Positions 1 through 11,036 of a stretch of DNA of 64,000 nt are shown one piece after another. Both the position numbers and the translations under genes were made by a program. Origin of the DNA: Nansenia antarctica (Eukaryota > Chordata > Actinopteri > Argentiniformes > Microstomatidae); the NCBI GenBank assembly GCA_963989245.1, contig OZ022342.1, positions 20,396,239 through 20,460,238 on the forward strand, in the 5' to 3' direction. How positions within the stretch are numbered: position 1 is the stretch's first letter; every line of letters begins with the position of its first letter. Below the pieces are notes generated by a model that was not told the DNA's origin, did not search any database, and worked only from the letters and a program-made list of their open reading frames with translations.

Positions 1-1579
1 TAATATGTCTTTGTCTTATTAATAACAATGACTGATAGGGCTTACAAGTAATAACTCACACGGAGACCTGACATGCAATTGAAGATCACTTTACTGAACT
101 GACTCTTACTCAGGTATCTTACAGGTTCTATGACTGCATCCAATTAGGTAGGGAGCGCCACCTACTGGTTAGGTGTATTAACATTTCACAATACATCACA
201 ATTGGTGCCATTCTTGGGCAAAGAGAAGTCAGTCACACTTTACATTATTGGGATAGTTCCCCTAAATGACAAATTACTTATTTGATAAAAGAGTCAATGA
301 ACAGGGAAAGACTTCACTCCAAACTTTGGTTCTGTTTATCTGGGCACTGTCACTTACCACTAACTGATATCTAAAATAACATGTAATATTGTCAATAATC
401 CCTCAAAATGGTTCATAAAGGATTCATAAACAACAATAACTACATTATACTGTAGTAATACATAATTTATCAATGGTTTCTAAAGTAAATTCATAATTTA
501 TAAAACCCATTATGAAGGGCACTCTTAATGTATAGTGTTACTGAATAGTCCTTACTGCAAAATCCAACGTTGCTTTATTTAGTGCCTGTGACGGCTATAA
601 GTAGCCTGGTTGTCTGTGTCTGTGTATTTGTGTGTATGTCTTTTTAACAGCCATAAGTCCAGTCCAGGGGATCCACCCCCCCCCCCCCCCCCCCGTGATA
701 ATTACCAATCAACTCCAGCAGTGGTCAATCAACTCCAGCCAATCATCACCAGCCAATAATCAACCCCCAACCAATCATCAGATGCCACACCCTACAAAAG
801 ATCTTGAGGGAGAACCAGCAGCAGCTGTGTGATCCATTCACACAGTTCCCACCATTTTGTGTTGCCTTGCTGGTGGTTTAGTTTGTTAGTTGTGTTCTGT
901 GTTTAGTGATCTTGTTCAGTGATACTTTGTTAGAGATATTTTGGTTATGATTTAGTTGATACTTCATTTGGTTATAATTGTGTTGAGACTTTGTTCAGTT
1001 GATATTGTTAGTGATACGTTGTGTTTGAAACCTTTTTATTGTTATTGTTTATTTAACCATCCTCGGGATGAGTTTATTGTTTATTTGAGTATGAGGCATT
1101 TGTTATAGTTCTAATTCTGTTTTTATCTGACCCATTGTGACTTTAATTTATCCTTGCTGTAATAAATACCAATATTACATAACACCTGTAAATTGTTACT
1201 TCTTATTCTCCCTAGCGAAAATGTAGAACGTAACAGTGCCGTAATTCCAAGGAGTGTCAATGTAAATAAATGTGAACTAGTTTTATTGTTTCAAAAACAC
1301 ATTGCCAGCACATAAATACAGTATGTGTATTATCATGATCGGAGAACATGCAACTGTAATTGGTTCATGATTACAGGGAATTGCACTGCTACAAAACATG
1401 AAACAATGTGGCACACTTTGGTGTCTCAAACCTTTTGAATGACAAAATATTTCATAGTTCATTCGTAGTGTCAGGTTACACCTTACCTGCTCCTCCCGAG
1501 ACATTGCCACCCCCAAGCACTACGTCTCCTGAGACACCTGCGTTTACCCTGTACTATGCCTCCTAAGACTCTACTGGCC
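1..1579. other. Left flank outside the inverted duplication, no gene recognised
   Basis: No exon or known protein is recognisable here. The stretch is AT-rich and has a pure poly-C run near 676-694. An AATAAA lies near 1161, followed by a short segment ending in ACA and then a GTGCC-type sequence near 1236. A similar ACA then TGGTGCC arrangement occurs near 199-209. These could be decayed LTR ends next to primer-binding sites, but no paired LTR could be demonstrated, so this is only a guess. Confidence 0.4.
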
Positions 1580-1707
1580 TGCTCTGGGCCTGGTGGTGTT
1601 GGGGCCCTTAATGTACGCCCGCGGACCACAGCTGCAACACTGGAGGGACATGGTCAACACTCCCCAGGAGCTGGTCAAACAGTGGCACGGGCTGGGCAGG
1701 GCCACAT

Positions 1708-1709
<2 letters not shown>
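1580..1709 (+). pseudogene. Left copy of a short terminal-exon-like sequence, acceptor lost
   Basis: This is the inverted counterpart of 45529-45659. The frame reads ALGLVVLGPLMYARGPQL and on to a TAA at 1707-1709. Compared with the right copy, the duplicated sequence begins inside this exon, so the splice acceptor CCTCAG is missing and unrelated sequence lies upstream. It cannot be spliced the same way and is best treated as a truncated exon copy. A CA run follows immediately. Confidence 0.35.
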
Positions 1710-1710
<1 letters not shown>

Positions 1711-1743
<33 letters not shown>

Positions 1744-1893
1744 TGCATTATGTACACACACAAACACATAGAACATGCAGACCATACTCTGTCACATTTA
1801 CACAATGCTATATGATATTGAAAAATGTTCAATAAATGCATGTGGAATATCTCCCGAATTATTTATTCAATCAACACAGGTTACACAAACACT

Positions 1894-1918
<25 letters not shown>
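1711..1918. repeat. CA microsatellites
   Basis: Two (CA)n runs at about 1711-1741 and 1894-1918 flank a short unique stretch. The mirrored TG runs are at about 45320-45345 and 45496-45530. The lengths differ between arms, as expected for microsatellites after duplication. Short open frames crossing them are not genes. Confidence 0.85.
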
Positions 1919-1924
<6 letters not shown>

Positions 1925-2644
1925 GAGTTACACAAACGCACACGGTAACAGGATATTGTGTTCTTTTATTGTTAATCGTTTATCACATTGTTTGCTGTGA
2001 CAATTTTAGCCCTTATTAAAGTTGTTTTAATTTTTTTCTGTACATGTCATATAACAGTATGCCAGGTGTGATAAAAGTCTATCTCCCTCTGTAACTGGTT
2101 AAATAAACACACACACACACGCACTGACACACGCACGCACTCACACACACACACATCCTTGATGTTCTATTAAAATTTCTATATAAGAATGTATAGAACC
2201 ATTCTAGTCATTGTTACCTCAAGGACTGTAGCCAGCAGTGTAAATTATGTTGTACATATACAGTTTGGGTTTTTCACCTATGTAGTGGTTCAGGAAACCT
2301 TCAGTAGGAGATTTATTTGGTGCACTCTGAACCACATACACTATGGAGTGAATAGATATTCGTAGGAAAAAAGTATTTTCCACGTATATACAGTACTCAA
2401 AAGCACTGTTTTCATCAAAGACCCTAAAGAAGCAATGTTAGTGTTTTGATCTATAAGCAGAATGTTGTTTTGGTCTCTAAAGAACAAGCGGTTTTCAACC
2501 AAAATAATTTTCCAAAATGCACAGCTATACACCGTTGATTGACATCCAACCTACCCTTTTACAGACATAGCAGCGTCAATAATGTCAACATTTTCTAATG
2601 GATGATATTTTTAAATATCTTTTTTATTTTGCAATATTATTTTA

Positions 2645-3016
2645 TTAGATACTCATAATCAAAAGCATATTCATGATAAATGTTTTGTTGATGGTCTCGG
2701 CATTGAAGGTCGGAGGCCTAGGATCCAATGAACGCCTGGTTTTGGCCATGTTCTGGAAGTGCTCAGGTCTCACCCAGGGGGTGAGGTAGAAGGCAGCACA
2801 GGTCTGGTTCCACAGGTGCCTGTGGAATGCAGAATGTTGGACCAGGCTGGTAGGGGTTGATGACTGGGTTGGGCACGGTGTGGAAGCTGGCCATCCTCTG
2901 CATGTACTGGTTCGTGATAAGTTCCTCGCGCTGTGCTTGTCAATTCTCCTTGTGTAGGGCCAGGGCCACATGCACAGGCTTGGTGGCAATGATGCGGCCG
3001 TTCACCTCAGTCACAG
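2645..3016 (-). pseudogene. Poly(A)-binding protein gene fragment, left copy
   Basis: On the minus strand, TTTCATTAG at 3017-3025 is followed by an exon-like segment. It encodes the end of RRM4 (AVTEVNGRIIATKPVHV) and then the linker with NQYMQRMAS and PNPVINPYQPG, which closely resembles vertebrate PABPC1. The frame breaks after the linker; the MLLE domain and RRM1-3 are absent. The mirrored right copy is 44242-44613. The acceptor sits at the known PABPC intron position just before AVTEMNG, so this is a decayed piece of an intron-containing paralogue and not a processed retrocopy. In this copy CAAGCACAGCGC leads into the normal linker. In the next two tandem copies the same point is joined to kbtbd4. 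Confidence 0.75.
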
Positions 3017-3238
3017 CTAATGAAACAATGTAAAAGGTAACCAGACCATACATATACACTGGTGTACTGTATCTATATGGGATAGACTCTGTATTTATGA
3101 CTATATTACTTTTTATTAAACATTTTTTTTTAAAAGCTGTCTTAAAAGAAATTGAGAAGCAGTTCAAGTGAGAAAGCAAGGCAAAGAAGCATACACCAAA
3201 GTGGACATGTTTTTCTCTTTACTAAAAGAGATTAAGAA

Positions 3239-3463
3239 GGGGCGCTTAGGTGGCGTAGCGGGTTAAGCGTCGACCATGTAACCGCAGGGTCCCCGGTTTG
3301 ATTCCGGCCGGGGACATATCCTGCATGTCATCCCTCCTCTCTCTCTCACCCATTCTTCCTGTCAAAACGTCACTTTATCTGTCAATAAAAATGAAAAAAT
3401 ATGAGTGGGACCCACTCATTAATGTGCACTGTCCTGACTAAATAAAGATCTATCTATCTATCT
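3239..3463 (+). mobile_element. tRNA-derived SINE, tandem unit 1
   Basis: The 5' part has pol III promoter boxes: an A box TGGCGTAGCGG and a B box GGTTTGATTCC, at the usual spacing. A body of about 100 bp follows, with a (ATCT)n tail preceded by AATAAAG. The A and B boxes and the simple-repeat tail are the hallmarks of tRNA-derived SINEs in fish. The folded product is not a tRNA gene: there is no acceptor stem pairing. The element is embedded in the duplicated unit and was therefore copied with it. Confidence 0.8.
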
Positions 3464-3468
3464 CAGAA

Positions 3469-3898
3469 ACGCATTCACCTGTGCCCTTGATGTCCTGCCA
3501 ACAAGCTTTTTTTAAAACATATTTAGCTGCATGGCAGGCGAAGTAATACAAATAATTAACACCTCCCTTTCATCAGGAATCTTCCCTGAAGCCCTGAAAA
3601 CTGCAGTTATTAAGCCACTACTAAAAAAGAACGGCCTAGACCCATTTGTACTAAACAACTACAGACCCATATCAAACCTTCCCTGTACAGGAAAAATTAT
3701 TGAAATGGTTGCCCACGAACAACTTAGCAATTATTTGACCCTAAATGATCTCTTTGATGACTTTCAATCAGGCTTTCGCCCACTACATAGCACTGAGACT
3801 GCCCTTATTAAGGTCCTTAATGACATTCGCGTAAACACAGACTCCGGAAAAATCTCAGTTTTGATACTAGTAGATCTTAGTGCTGCCTTTGACACTAT
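3469..3898 (+). mobile_element. Internal L2 reverse-transcriptase fragment, tandem unit 1
   Basis: The frame from the ATG at 3531 reads MAGEVIQIINTSLSSGIFPE through the RT region NNYRPISNLPC to LVDLSAAFDT. It then leaves the LINE and enters the flank of kbtbd4. It matches the middle of the full L2 at 21971-25881 but has neither the endonuclease domain nor the YADD catalytic motif nor a 3' end. LINE copies normally keep their 3' end, so this internal piece must have lost it by later deletion. It is not functional. Confidence 0.85.
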
Positions 3899-4178
3899 AA
3901 TTGATACATTTAATGTACATGAACAGCAAGAAAATACAATTTTAGGAATTAGTCATGGAAAGTTATAAAGTTACAAAACATCCCCACTGGTCCTGTGTAT
4001 GCACACAAACAGGATTTTACATTAATCTTTAGACACAATAAGCTACAACACCTTTATGCTATGTGCTAATCACAATATGGTTTTTCTTATGTAGACCAGT
4101 AACAATGACTGTCACAATGATAACTAAAATGATATCTGTTTGGGGAAATATGGAAATCAGCAACAATGAGTGAAATGT

Positions 4179-4465
4179 TCAGGCCAATATGAACTGCCAG
4201 TTTGTGAGGGGAATTTTTATCCCCCTGATGACAGTGACGACAGAGGTGGCAGGGTTGAACTTTAGCGTGTTAGCATCGCCCTTTTTGCACTTGTCCCTGA
4301 AGACGTATATGCAGCCATTGCAGCTGGCCACCTTCCAGAGAGAGGGCACACAGCTCCACACCTCAGGGAAGCGCAGGCGCTGTGCTTGGCAATTCTCCTT
4401 GTGTAGGGCCAGGGCCACATGCACAGGCTTGGTGGCAATGATGCGGCCGTTCACCTCAGTCACAG
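4179..4465 (-). pseudogene. Chimeric exon: PABP RRM4 end joined to kbtbd4 C-terminus, unit 1
   Basis: On the minus strand the PABP acceptor (ending at 4466) opens a frame reading AVTEVNGRIIATKPVHVALA. At the GCGC junction near 4380 it passes directly into the last Kelch strand of kbtbd4 (RLRFPEVWSCVPSLWK) and ends at the normal kbtbd4 stop after GIKIPLTNWQFILA. The join keeps the frame. No promoter or upstream exon is visible, so expression is unproven. It is a by-product of the tandem duplication. Confidence 0.7.
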
Positions 4466-4688
4466 CTAATGAAACAATGTAAAAGGTAACCAGACCATAC
4501 ATATACACTGGTGTACTGTATCTATATGGGATAGACTCTGTATTTATGACTATATTACTTTTTATTAAACTTTTTTTTTTTAAAAGCTGTCTTAAAAGAA
4601 ATTGAGAAGCAGTTCAAGTGAGAAAGCAAGGCAAAGAAGCATACACCAAAGTGGACATGTTTTTCTCTTTACTAAAAGAGATTAAGAA

Positions 4689-4913
4689 GGGGCGCTTAGG
4701 TGGCGTAGCGGGTTAAGCGTCGACCATGTAACCGCAGGGTCCCCGGTTTGATTCCGGCCGGGGACATATCCTGCATGTCATCCCTCCTCTCTCTCTCACC
4801 CATTCTTCCTGTCAAAACGTCACTTTATCTGTCAATAAAAATGAAAAAATATGAGTGGGACCCACTCATTAATGTGCACTGTCCTGACTAAATAAAGATC
4901 TATCTATCTATCT
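4689..4913 (+). mobile_element. tRNA-derived SINE, tandem unit 2
   Basis: Identical by eye to the copy at 3239-3463, with the same A box, B box and ATCT tail. It was copied as part of the 1.45-kb tandem unit and not by separate insertion, since its flanks are the same. Confidence 0.8.
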
Positions 4914-4918
4914 CAGAA

Positions 4919-5348
4919 ACGCATTCACCTGTGCCCTTGATGTCCTGCCAACAAGCTTTTTTTAAAACATATTTAGCTGCATGGCAGGCGAAGTAATACA
5001 AATAATTAACACCTCCCTTTCATCAGGAATCTTCCCTGAAGCCCTGAAAACTGCAGTTATTAAGCCACTACTAAAAAAGAACGGCCTAGACCCATTTGTA
5101 CTAAACAACTACAGACCCATATCAAACCTTCCCTGTACAGGAAAAATTATTGAAATGGTTGCCCACGAACAACTTAGCAATTATTTGACCCTAAATGATC
5201 TCTTTGATGACTTTCAATCAGGCTTTCGCCCACTACATAGCACTGAGACTGCCCTTATTAAGGTCCTTAATGACATTCGCGTAAACACAGACTCCGGAAA
5301 AATCTCAGTTTTGATACTAGTAGATCTTAGTGCTGCCTTTGACACTAT
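4919..5348 (+). mobile_element. Internal L2 reverse-transcriptase fragment, tandem unit 2
   Basis: Copy of 3469-3898 within the second tandem unit. The open frame from 4981 encodes the same 145 residues. It lacks the endonuclease and the YADD motif. Confidence 0.85.
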
Positions 5349-5628
5349 AATTGATACATTTAATGTACATGAACAGCAAGAAAATACAATTTTAGGAATT
5401 AGTCATGGAAAGTTATAAAGTTACAAAACATCCCCACTGGTCCTGTGTATGCACACAAACAGGATTTTACATTAATCTTTAGACACAATAAGCTACAACA
5501 CCTTTATGCTATGTGCTAATCACAATATGGTTTTTCTTATGTAGACCAGTAACAATGACTGTCACAATGATAACTAAAATGATATCTGTTTGGGGAAATA
5601 TGGAAATCAGCAACAATGAGTGAAATGT

Positions 5629-5915
5629 TCAGGCCAATATGAACTGCCAGTTTGTGAGGGGAATTTTTATCCCCCTGATGACAGTGACGACAGAGGTGGC
5701 AGGGTTGAACTTTAGCGTGTTAGCATCGCCCTTTTTGCACTTGTCCCTGAAGACGTATATGCAGCCATTGCAGCTGGCCACCTTCCAGAGAGAGGGCACA
5801 CAGCTCCACACCTCAGGGAAGCGCAGGCGCTGTGCTTGGCAATTCTCCTTGTGTAGGGCCAGGGCCACATGCACAGGCTTGGTGGCAATGATGCGGCCGT
5901 TCACCTCAGTCACAG
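5629..5915 (-). pseudogene. Chimeric exon: PABP RRM4 end joined to kbtbd4 C-terminus, unit 2
   Basis: Second copy of the same in-frame fusion. The open frame extends upstream to 6078 through the former PABP intron, but the plausible exon begins after the acceptor TTTCATTAG at 5915. It is identical in sequence to unit 1 over the Kelch part. Because it lies downstream of the left kbtbd4 gene on the same strand, readthrough kbtbd4 transcripts could in principle splice into it. Confidence 0.7.
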
Positions 5916-6137
5916 CTAATGAAACAATGTAAAAGGTAACCAGACCATACATATACACTGGTGTACTGTATCTATATGGGATAGACTCTGTATTTATGAC
6001 TATATTACTTTTTATTAAACATTTTTTTTTAAAAGCTGTCTTAAAAGAAATTGAGAAGCAGTTCAAGTGAGAAAGCAAGGCAAAGAAGCATACACCAAAG
6101 TGGACATGTTTTTCTCTTTACTAAAAGAGATTAAGAA

Positions 6138-6366
6138 GGGGCGCTTAGGTGGCGTAGCGGGTTAAGCGTCGACCATGTAACCGCAGGGTCCCCGGTTTGA
6201 TTCCGGCCGGGGACATATCCTGCATGTCATCCCTCCTCTCTCTCTCACCCATTCTTCCTGTCAAAACGTCACTTTATCTGTCAATAAAAATGAAAAAATA
6301 TGAGTGGGACTGCCCCACTCATTAATGTGCACTGTCCTGACTAAATAAAGATCTATCTATCTATCT
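6138..6366 (+). mobile_element. tRNA-derived SINE, tandem unit 3
   Basis: Same SINE as in units 1 and 2. It has four extra bases after GTGGGAC (TGCC near 6311), which the right-arm copy shares. Unit 3 is therefore the ancestral left-arm unit, and units 1 and 2 derive from a version with a small deletion. Confidence 0.8.
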
Positions 6367-6371
6367 CAGAA

Positions 6372-6801
6372 ACGCATTCACCTGTGCCCTTGATGTCCTG
6401 CCAACAAGCTTTTTTAAAAACATATTTAGCTGCATGGCAGGCGAAGTAATACAAATAATTAACACCTCCCTTTCATCAGGAATCTTCCCTGAAGCCCTGA
6501 AAACTGCAGTTATTAAGCCACTACTAAAAAAGAACGGCCTAGACCCATTTGTACTAAACAACTACAGACCCATATCAAACCTTCCCTGTACAGGAAAAAT
6601 TATTGAAATGGTTGCCCACGAACAACTTAGCAATTATTTGACCCTAAATGATCTCTTTGATGACTTTCAATCAGGCTTTCGCCCACTACATAGCACTGAA
6701 ACTGCCCTTATTAAGGTCCTTAATGACATTCGCGTAAACACAGACTCCGGAAAAATCTCAGTTTTGATACTAGTAGATCTTAGTGCTGCCTTTGACACTA
6801 T
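6372..6801 (+). mobile_element. Internal L2 reverse-transcriptase fragment, tandem unit 3
   Basis: Copy of the same fragment next to the intact left kbtbd4 gene, 3' of its stop codon. The right-arm counterpart is 43361-43792 on the minus strand, with a small insertion near 43331 (GTACCGGTA). Confidence 0.85.
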
Positions 6802-7081
6802 AATTGATACATTTAATGTACATGAACAGCAAGAAAATACAATTTTAGGAATTAGTCATGGAAAGTTATAAAGTTACAAAACATCCCCACTGGTCCTGTG
6901 TATGCACAAAAACAGGATTTTACATTAATCTTTAGACACAATAAGCTACAACACCTTTATGCTATGTGCTAATCACAATATGGTTTTTCTTATGTAGACC
7001 AGTAACAATGACTGTCACAATGATAACTAAAATGATATCTGTTTGGGGAAATATGGAAATCAGCAACAATGAGTGAAATGT

Positions 7082-9204
7082 TCAGGCCAATATGAACTGC
7101 CAGTTTGTGAGGGGAATTTTTATCCCCCTGATGACAGTGACGACAGAGGTGGCAGGGTTGTACTTTAGCGTGTTAGCATCGCCCTTTTTGCACTCGTCCC
7201 TGAAGACGTATATGCAGCCATTGCAGCTGGCCACCTTCCAGAGAGAGGGCACACAGCTCCACACCTCAGGGAAGCGCAGGCGCGTGAAGCTTTCCAGCAG
7301 AGGGTTGTAGCACACTAGGGAGTCCCCCTCAGCCACTACAAAGATCAGGTCCATGTGGGCCGTAGCGTGCATGCAGCCAGCAAACGGCAGCATGTAGGGC
7401 TTAATCTGGCACTTCTGAGTGGCTGTGTCAAAGCACTGGATGAGGCGGGAGGGTTTGGTGAAGAAGTCCATGTCATGTTCCTCCCCTCCCAGCAGGTAGA
7501 TGGTCCCTCCCAGGTTAACCCCTGCCGCCCCAGACACAGCCGTGTCCAGTTGGCTGGTCACTGTCCACATGTCGTCCTTGACAGTGTAGTATGTGACAGC
7601 GTTGGACAGTGTGTCCGCCAGGATTTTGCCCCCTAAGGAGTAGATGGTATCCTGGTTGGACACTGACACCATGGTCTGATGAAGGCGGTTTCTGGGCAGC
7701 GGGGCACAGCACTCCCAGTCCATGGTATGCATGTTGCACTTCCACATGCGACGGCGGTGGGAGCAACCAACCACGTACAGGTCCCCTCCATGCTTACAGG
7801 CTGCAGTGATCTGATGACACAAGCTGTTCTGGCCACTCACACTGATGGCATCATCCTCATCGCAGTGGAGTGACACAGCCAGTGAGTGTGTGCCTGTCTC
7901 TTCCTTCCCTATCAGGTAGATGTGGACATTTTCACCAATTTCCTATTGGCCCAGGGGAGAGGATTTAGAGACAAAAGAAAATAATCACTAAATGGAAATA
8001 CTACTGAACATCTCTTTAATCTATCTATGGTACCACAAAGGAAGAAGGCCAGCTGTGTGTTTACTTAAAAAACATATCGAATTTACCTTTAGGCTCTCCT
8101 GAAGAACACTAGCGAATTCCTCTCTCTCCACCCTGTTGTGATTTATCCAGGACTGAATGGACACGGTTGGGTTCTGAGAGGTCGGGACGCCATCTGCAAC
8201 AAGCAAAGTAAATACTTCTGAACACATCACAGCATGACTCTGCTGGATCACAAGTATTAAGACAAGCAGTCGACATATAGAACACACTGTTGGTATGCAT
8301 GCAGCTGAGGTGGGAGGAGAAGCCTATTGGATGAATCACAAACCTTTTAAAATGTCCAAGAGCAGGCAGAGGGGCAGGTTGAGGAATTCTTCAGTCTGAT
8401 GCAGCTGAACCAGATGGATTTTAGCACAATGCTTAGCAACAGTGTACAGCTCCTGGTCACTGTGTCTGTCTGCCAGCCACATCACCTGGAGAGGGAGGAA
8501 AGAGTGATCAACTGAATAACTGAACACCACAAGCTGTGCTGATGAATGTATACCACAACAAGACGGCAGACAGGTGATAGGGTAACACACTTGACAGATA
8601 GGGTAACACACTTGACAGATTTCACATCTAGGTTAATTATGTTAATTACATGAAAACGCATAGAGCATAATGGTAAACTCATTCATTCAAATGCAATGAT
8701 TTGTTGTATGACACGATGTGTAAACTATCGCTACCAGCCAATCACCTGCAGGCAATTCTTGACCTCCACTGTGCGTGAGAGGAAGCGTGAGCATTCCTCA
8801 AACAGGGCAGTTAAGTGGTACATGTCTGACATTTCATACGTGTCCTGGAGGTCTTCCACCCTCAGTTTGATGGTTCCATGATAAATGTAGTCGACTAGCA
8901 ACTGGAAGACTGATGCACTGACATCCTTGAGTACAATGCAGCGGTTGTGTGCCTCCTTCAGATTGGAGGTGAACATAGAGCGGAAGACGCTGCTCTGGGC
9001 TGAGAGCACCAGGCGATGCAGGTTGAACTCCTTGCCATCCACTGTGATGTTGACATCAGCAAACAGTCTGTCCTCTAGGCAAAGGTCCACGATGCTCTTC
9101 ACCACCCGGCTGGAGTGGGAGCGATCGGTAAAGGTATATCCCATGAAGTAGTTCTCATCTCCCACTGAGCCCCCCACACTGAGCCCATCCTCAGTGGACT
9201 CCAT
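7082..9204 (-). CDS. kbtbd4: Kelch repeat and BTB domain-containing protein 4, left copy
   Basis: Coding exons join(9204..8746, 8485..8344, 8193..8087, 7942..7082) give 522 residues, close to the roughly 520 of human KBTBD4. All junctions are GT-AG and in phase. The protein has a BTB domain (about 35-140, with LFADVNITVDGKEFNLHRLV and SVFRSMFTSNLKEAHN), a BACK domain (about 150-250, VMWLADRHSDQELY), and a C-terminal Kelch propeller (about 280-522) ending in the family-typical TNWQFILA. The family acts as substrate receptor of a CUL3-RING ubiquitin ligase; the mammalian protein targets CoREST when engineered or mutated. This copy keeps human-like loop lengths (PLPRNRLHQ, GGKILADTLSN) but reads VVGCSHRRRMW where the Kelch double glycine is expected. 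Two truncated copies of its 3' end lie downstream. Confidence 0.93.
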
Positions 9205-10130
9205 CTCATCTGTAGGTTAGCGATCTGAGGATAATGCATGAACACAACAGACAGAGATTAGATGTTATTGAAACATTGAGGGTTTACGGAAGAAAAAAAG
9301 GCAAGCAGCAGAACTTTCCAGAATGTAGGATCATTCAGAATGATTCAAGCAGCTAACGTGTTAAGGTCTTTGCACACACCAATGCGTGCGTTTTCGCATG
9401 CATATTTTTAAATCCGTCATCCGAAAAAAACGCATTGGTGTGCAAGGGCCTTTAGTAAGATAAACATGTCTCTAGCTAGCTAATAATAGAGTTGTTTTGA
9501 AATGTATACGTGGTCACAGTGGGTGGCCATCGCCAGAATGATGACAGCTAGCCTATCACTGTAACAGGCCAAACAGTTGCATGCAGAAAACAAAAGCACA
9601 TTATGAAATTCATGAAGTCATTGTGTTGAAGTTAGCTAGCAATGTAATAATGAGCTCTCTGTCTCTGCTCTGAGCCCTACAGGCTACGGTAACAGGACGC
9701 TAGACGGAGAGCATCCTCGTCTGTTCAGCTCTGGGCAGAGAAGTATTCACTTTGCCCTGTATCGAAATAAACACGACCCCGTCAAGACAGTGTAATAAAA
9801 TCCTTCTTTCACCGACTACACCGGGTGGTTCTCCCCTTCGACGGGCATCAAACAAAGTATGAATTCATGGCTTATTAGTTTATATTATATATATATATTA
9901 TTAGTTTGCTCCTTTTACTCTATAAATATATACATATATATATACTCTTTTTACTTTTACTCACTTTATTCACACTAAACGCGAGGTCCAACCGTCGAGT
10001 TGCGGGGAAGCTCACCTTCTGTTGTTGAATTTAACGGCAGCTTGCATCCTTATATGGAGTTAATCTTGAGCCAAATTAAATCAAAACATTTATGCTTGCA
10101 TCCTGCTGTGCGCGTGACCAGGAGACAACT
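9205..10130 (-). promoter_or_regulatory. Probable 5' UTR intron and promoter of left kbtbd4
   Basis: The mirror of 40065-40926. On the minus strand a TATA-like CATATAAGG lies near 10050, followed by AACAGAAGGTGAGC (a candidate donor near 10016). An acceptor CTACAG or CCTCAG lies just before the coding exon. The interval also holds the 90-bp hairpin element at 9364-9453. No other gene is seen. The promoter assignment is an inference from motif order. Confidence 0.4.
9364..9453. mobile_element. Tiny hairpin MITE, left arm
   Basis: A 90-bp sequence with imperfect terminal inverted repeats of about 25 bp: TTTGCACACACCAATGCG at one end and the complement CGCATTGGTGTGCAAGGG at the other. Almost the whole element is stem. 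It is present in both arms (40678-40767), so it predates the duplication. No family is assigned. Confidence 0.55.
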
Positions 10131-11036
10131 GAAAGGTTGCCGGAGAGACTGCGTTCTGCATCGTGATTGGTCCAAACGACACGTCTGCTGTCACATCTTC
10201 GATAATCCTCTTTAGACACACTGACAATTGAATTGCCTGCACCCGAGTGACACCTAGTGGTTGCATACATACACTTTCTCTACCTGGCTGAGAATGGGTT
10301 TTTCAAGATCCCTAAATAGATCCCTAAATATAAAGAGGATACACTCTTACAGGGTCGGAGTGGGACTCATTTTCAGCTCTGGAGTTTCATGCCTCAGACC
10401 GGCCCACTTTAGTTCACAACCGATTACAGTATATTAAAATCATGTAATTACAACCTTGGTATTTTAGTCTGTAATAGCGGACTCACTGCGGACTCAGTCT
10501 TCTCTACATTTACAGGATGCTATGTCATGGGTTTGCTTCATTGTTCCCATACTGGTACAACAGCTCACCTGTGCCTTCTACTGTGATAGCAGCAATCCTT
10601 TGCTGGACACCACTAGGGTGACCAGGTCCCAACAAACCAAATGTGGGACAAGGAGTATGTTTGTGTGGGACAATGTGGGACACCCTCTCAACAGGCCCGG
10701 ACCGAACTTTAGGTGCCCCTAGTAGCATCCGCTTCCCCTGGCCGAGTTGAGAGCTATGTCTATCCAATTTTTTAAAATATATATATGCATTTCCATTCTG
10801 TTTCCTATTCTGTTTGGTTTATTCAGTAGTAGGGATGCACGATATTATCGGCACCGATATTTATCGGCCCGATATTGAGGAATTAATGTTTATCGGTATC
10901 GGTATTTATTATAAAATTTAGCCGATATTTAACCGATAATATGAAGCCGGAAATATTTCTGCTTCCGGTTTCCGCGCTCTGCTTCCGGTTTCCGCGCTCA
11001 GGCACGCAGTTTGTTTTGACGAGACGCGAGCGAAAC

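Larger units (their letters stand above)
2931..7279. repeat. Three tandem copies of a 1.45-kb segment
   Basis: Three near-identical units begin at about 2931, 4381 and 5831 (spacing 1,450 and about 1,452 bp). Each holds the start of the PABP fragment and its intron, a SINE, an internal LINE fragment, and the 3' flank plus the last roughly 190 bp of kbtbd4. The right arm has one unit. The unit junctions at about 4380 and 5830 join PABP sequence to kbtbd4 sequence across a shared GCGC, a 4-bp microhomology. Units 1 and 2 share base changes that the intact left kbtbd4 lacks (for example the codon giving K in RDKCKKG), so one was probably copied from the other. Confidence 0.92.

Noticed and set aside
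3239..3330. tRNA gene
   Set aside because: A and B boxes are present but the acceptor stem does not pair, and the sequence continues into a SINE body with an ATCT tail.
7355..7873. Plus-strand frames opposite the left kbtbd4 Kelch exon
   Set aside because: Antisense shadows of a well-supported coding exon.
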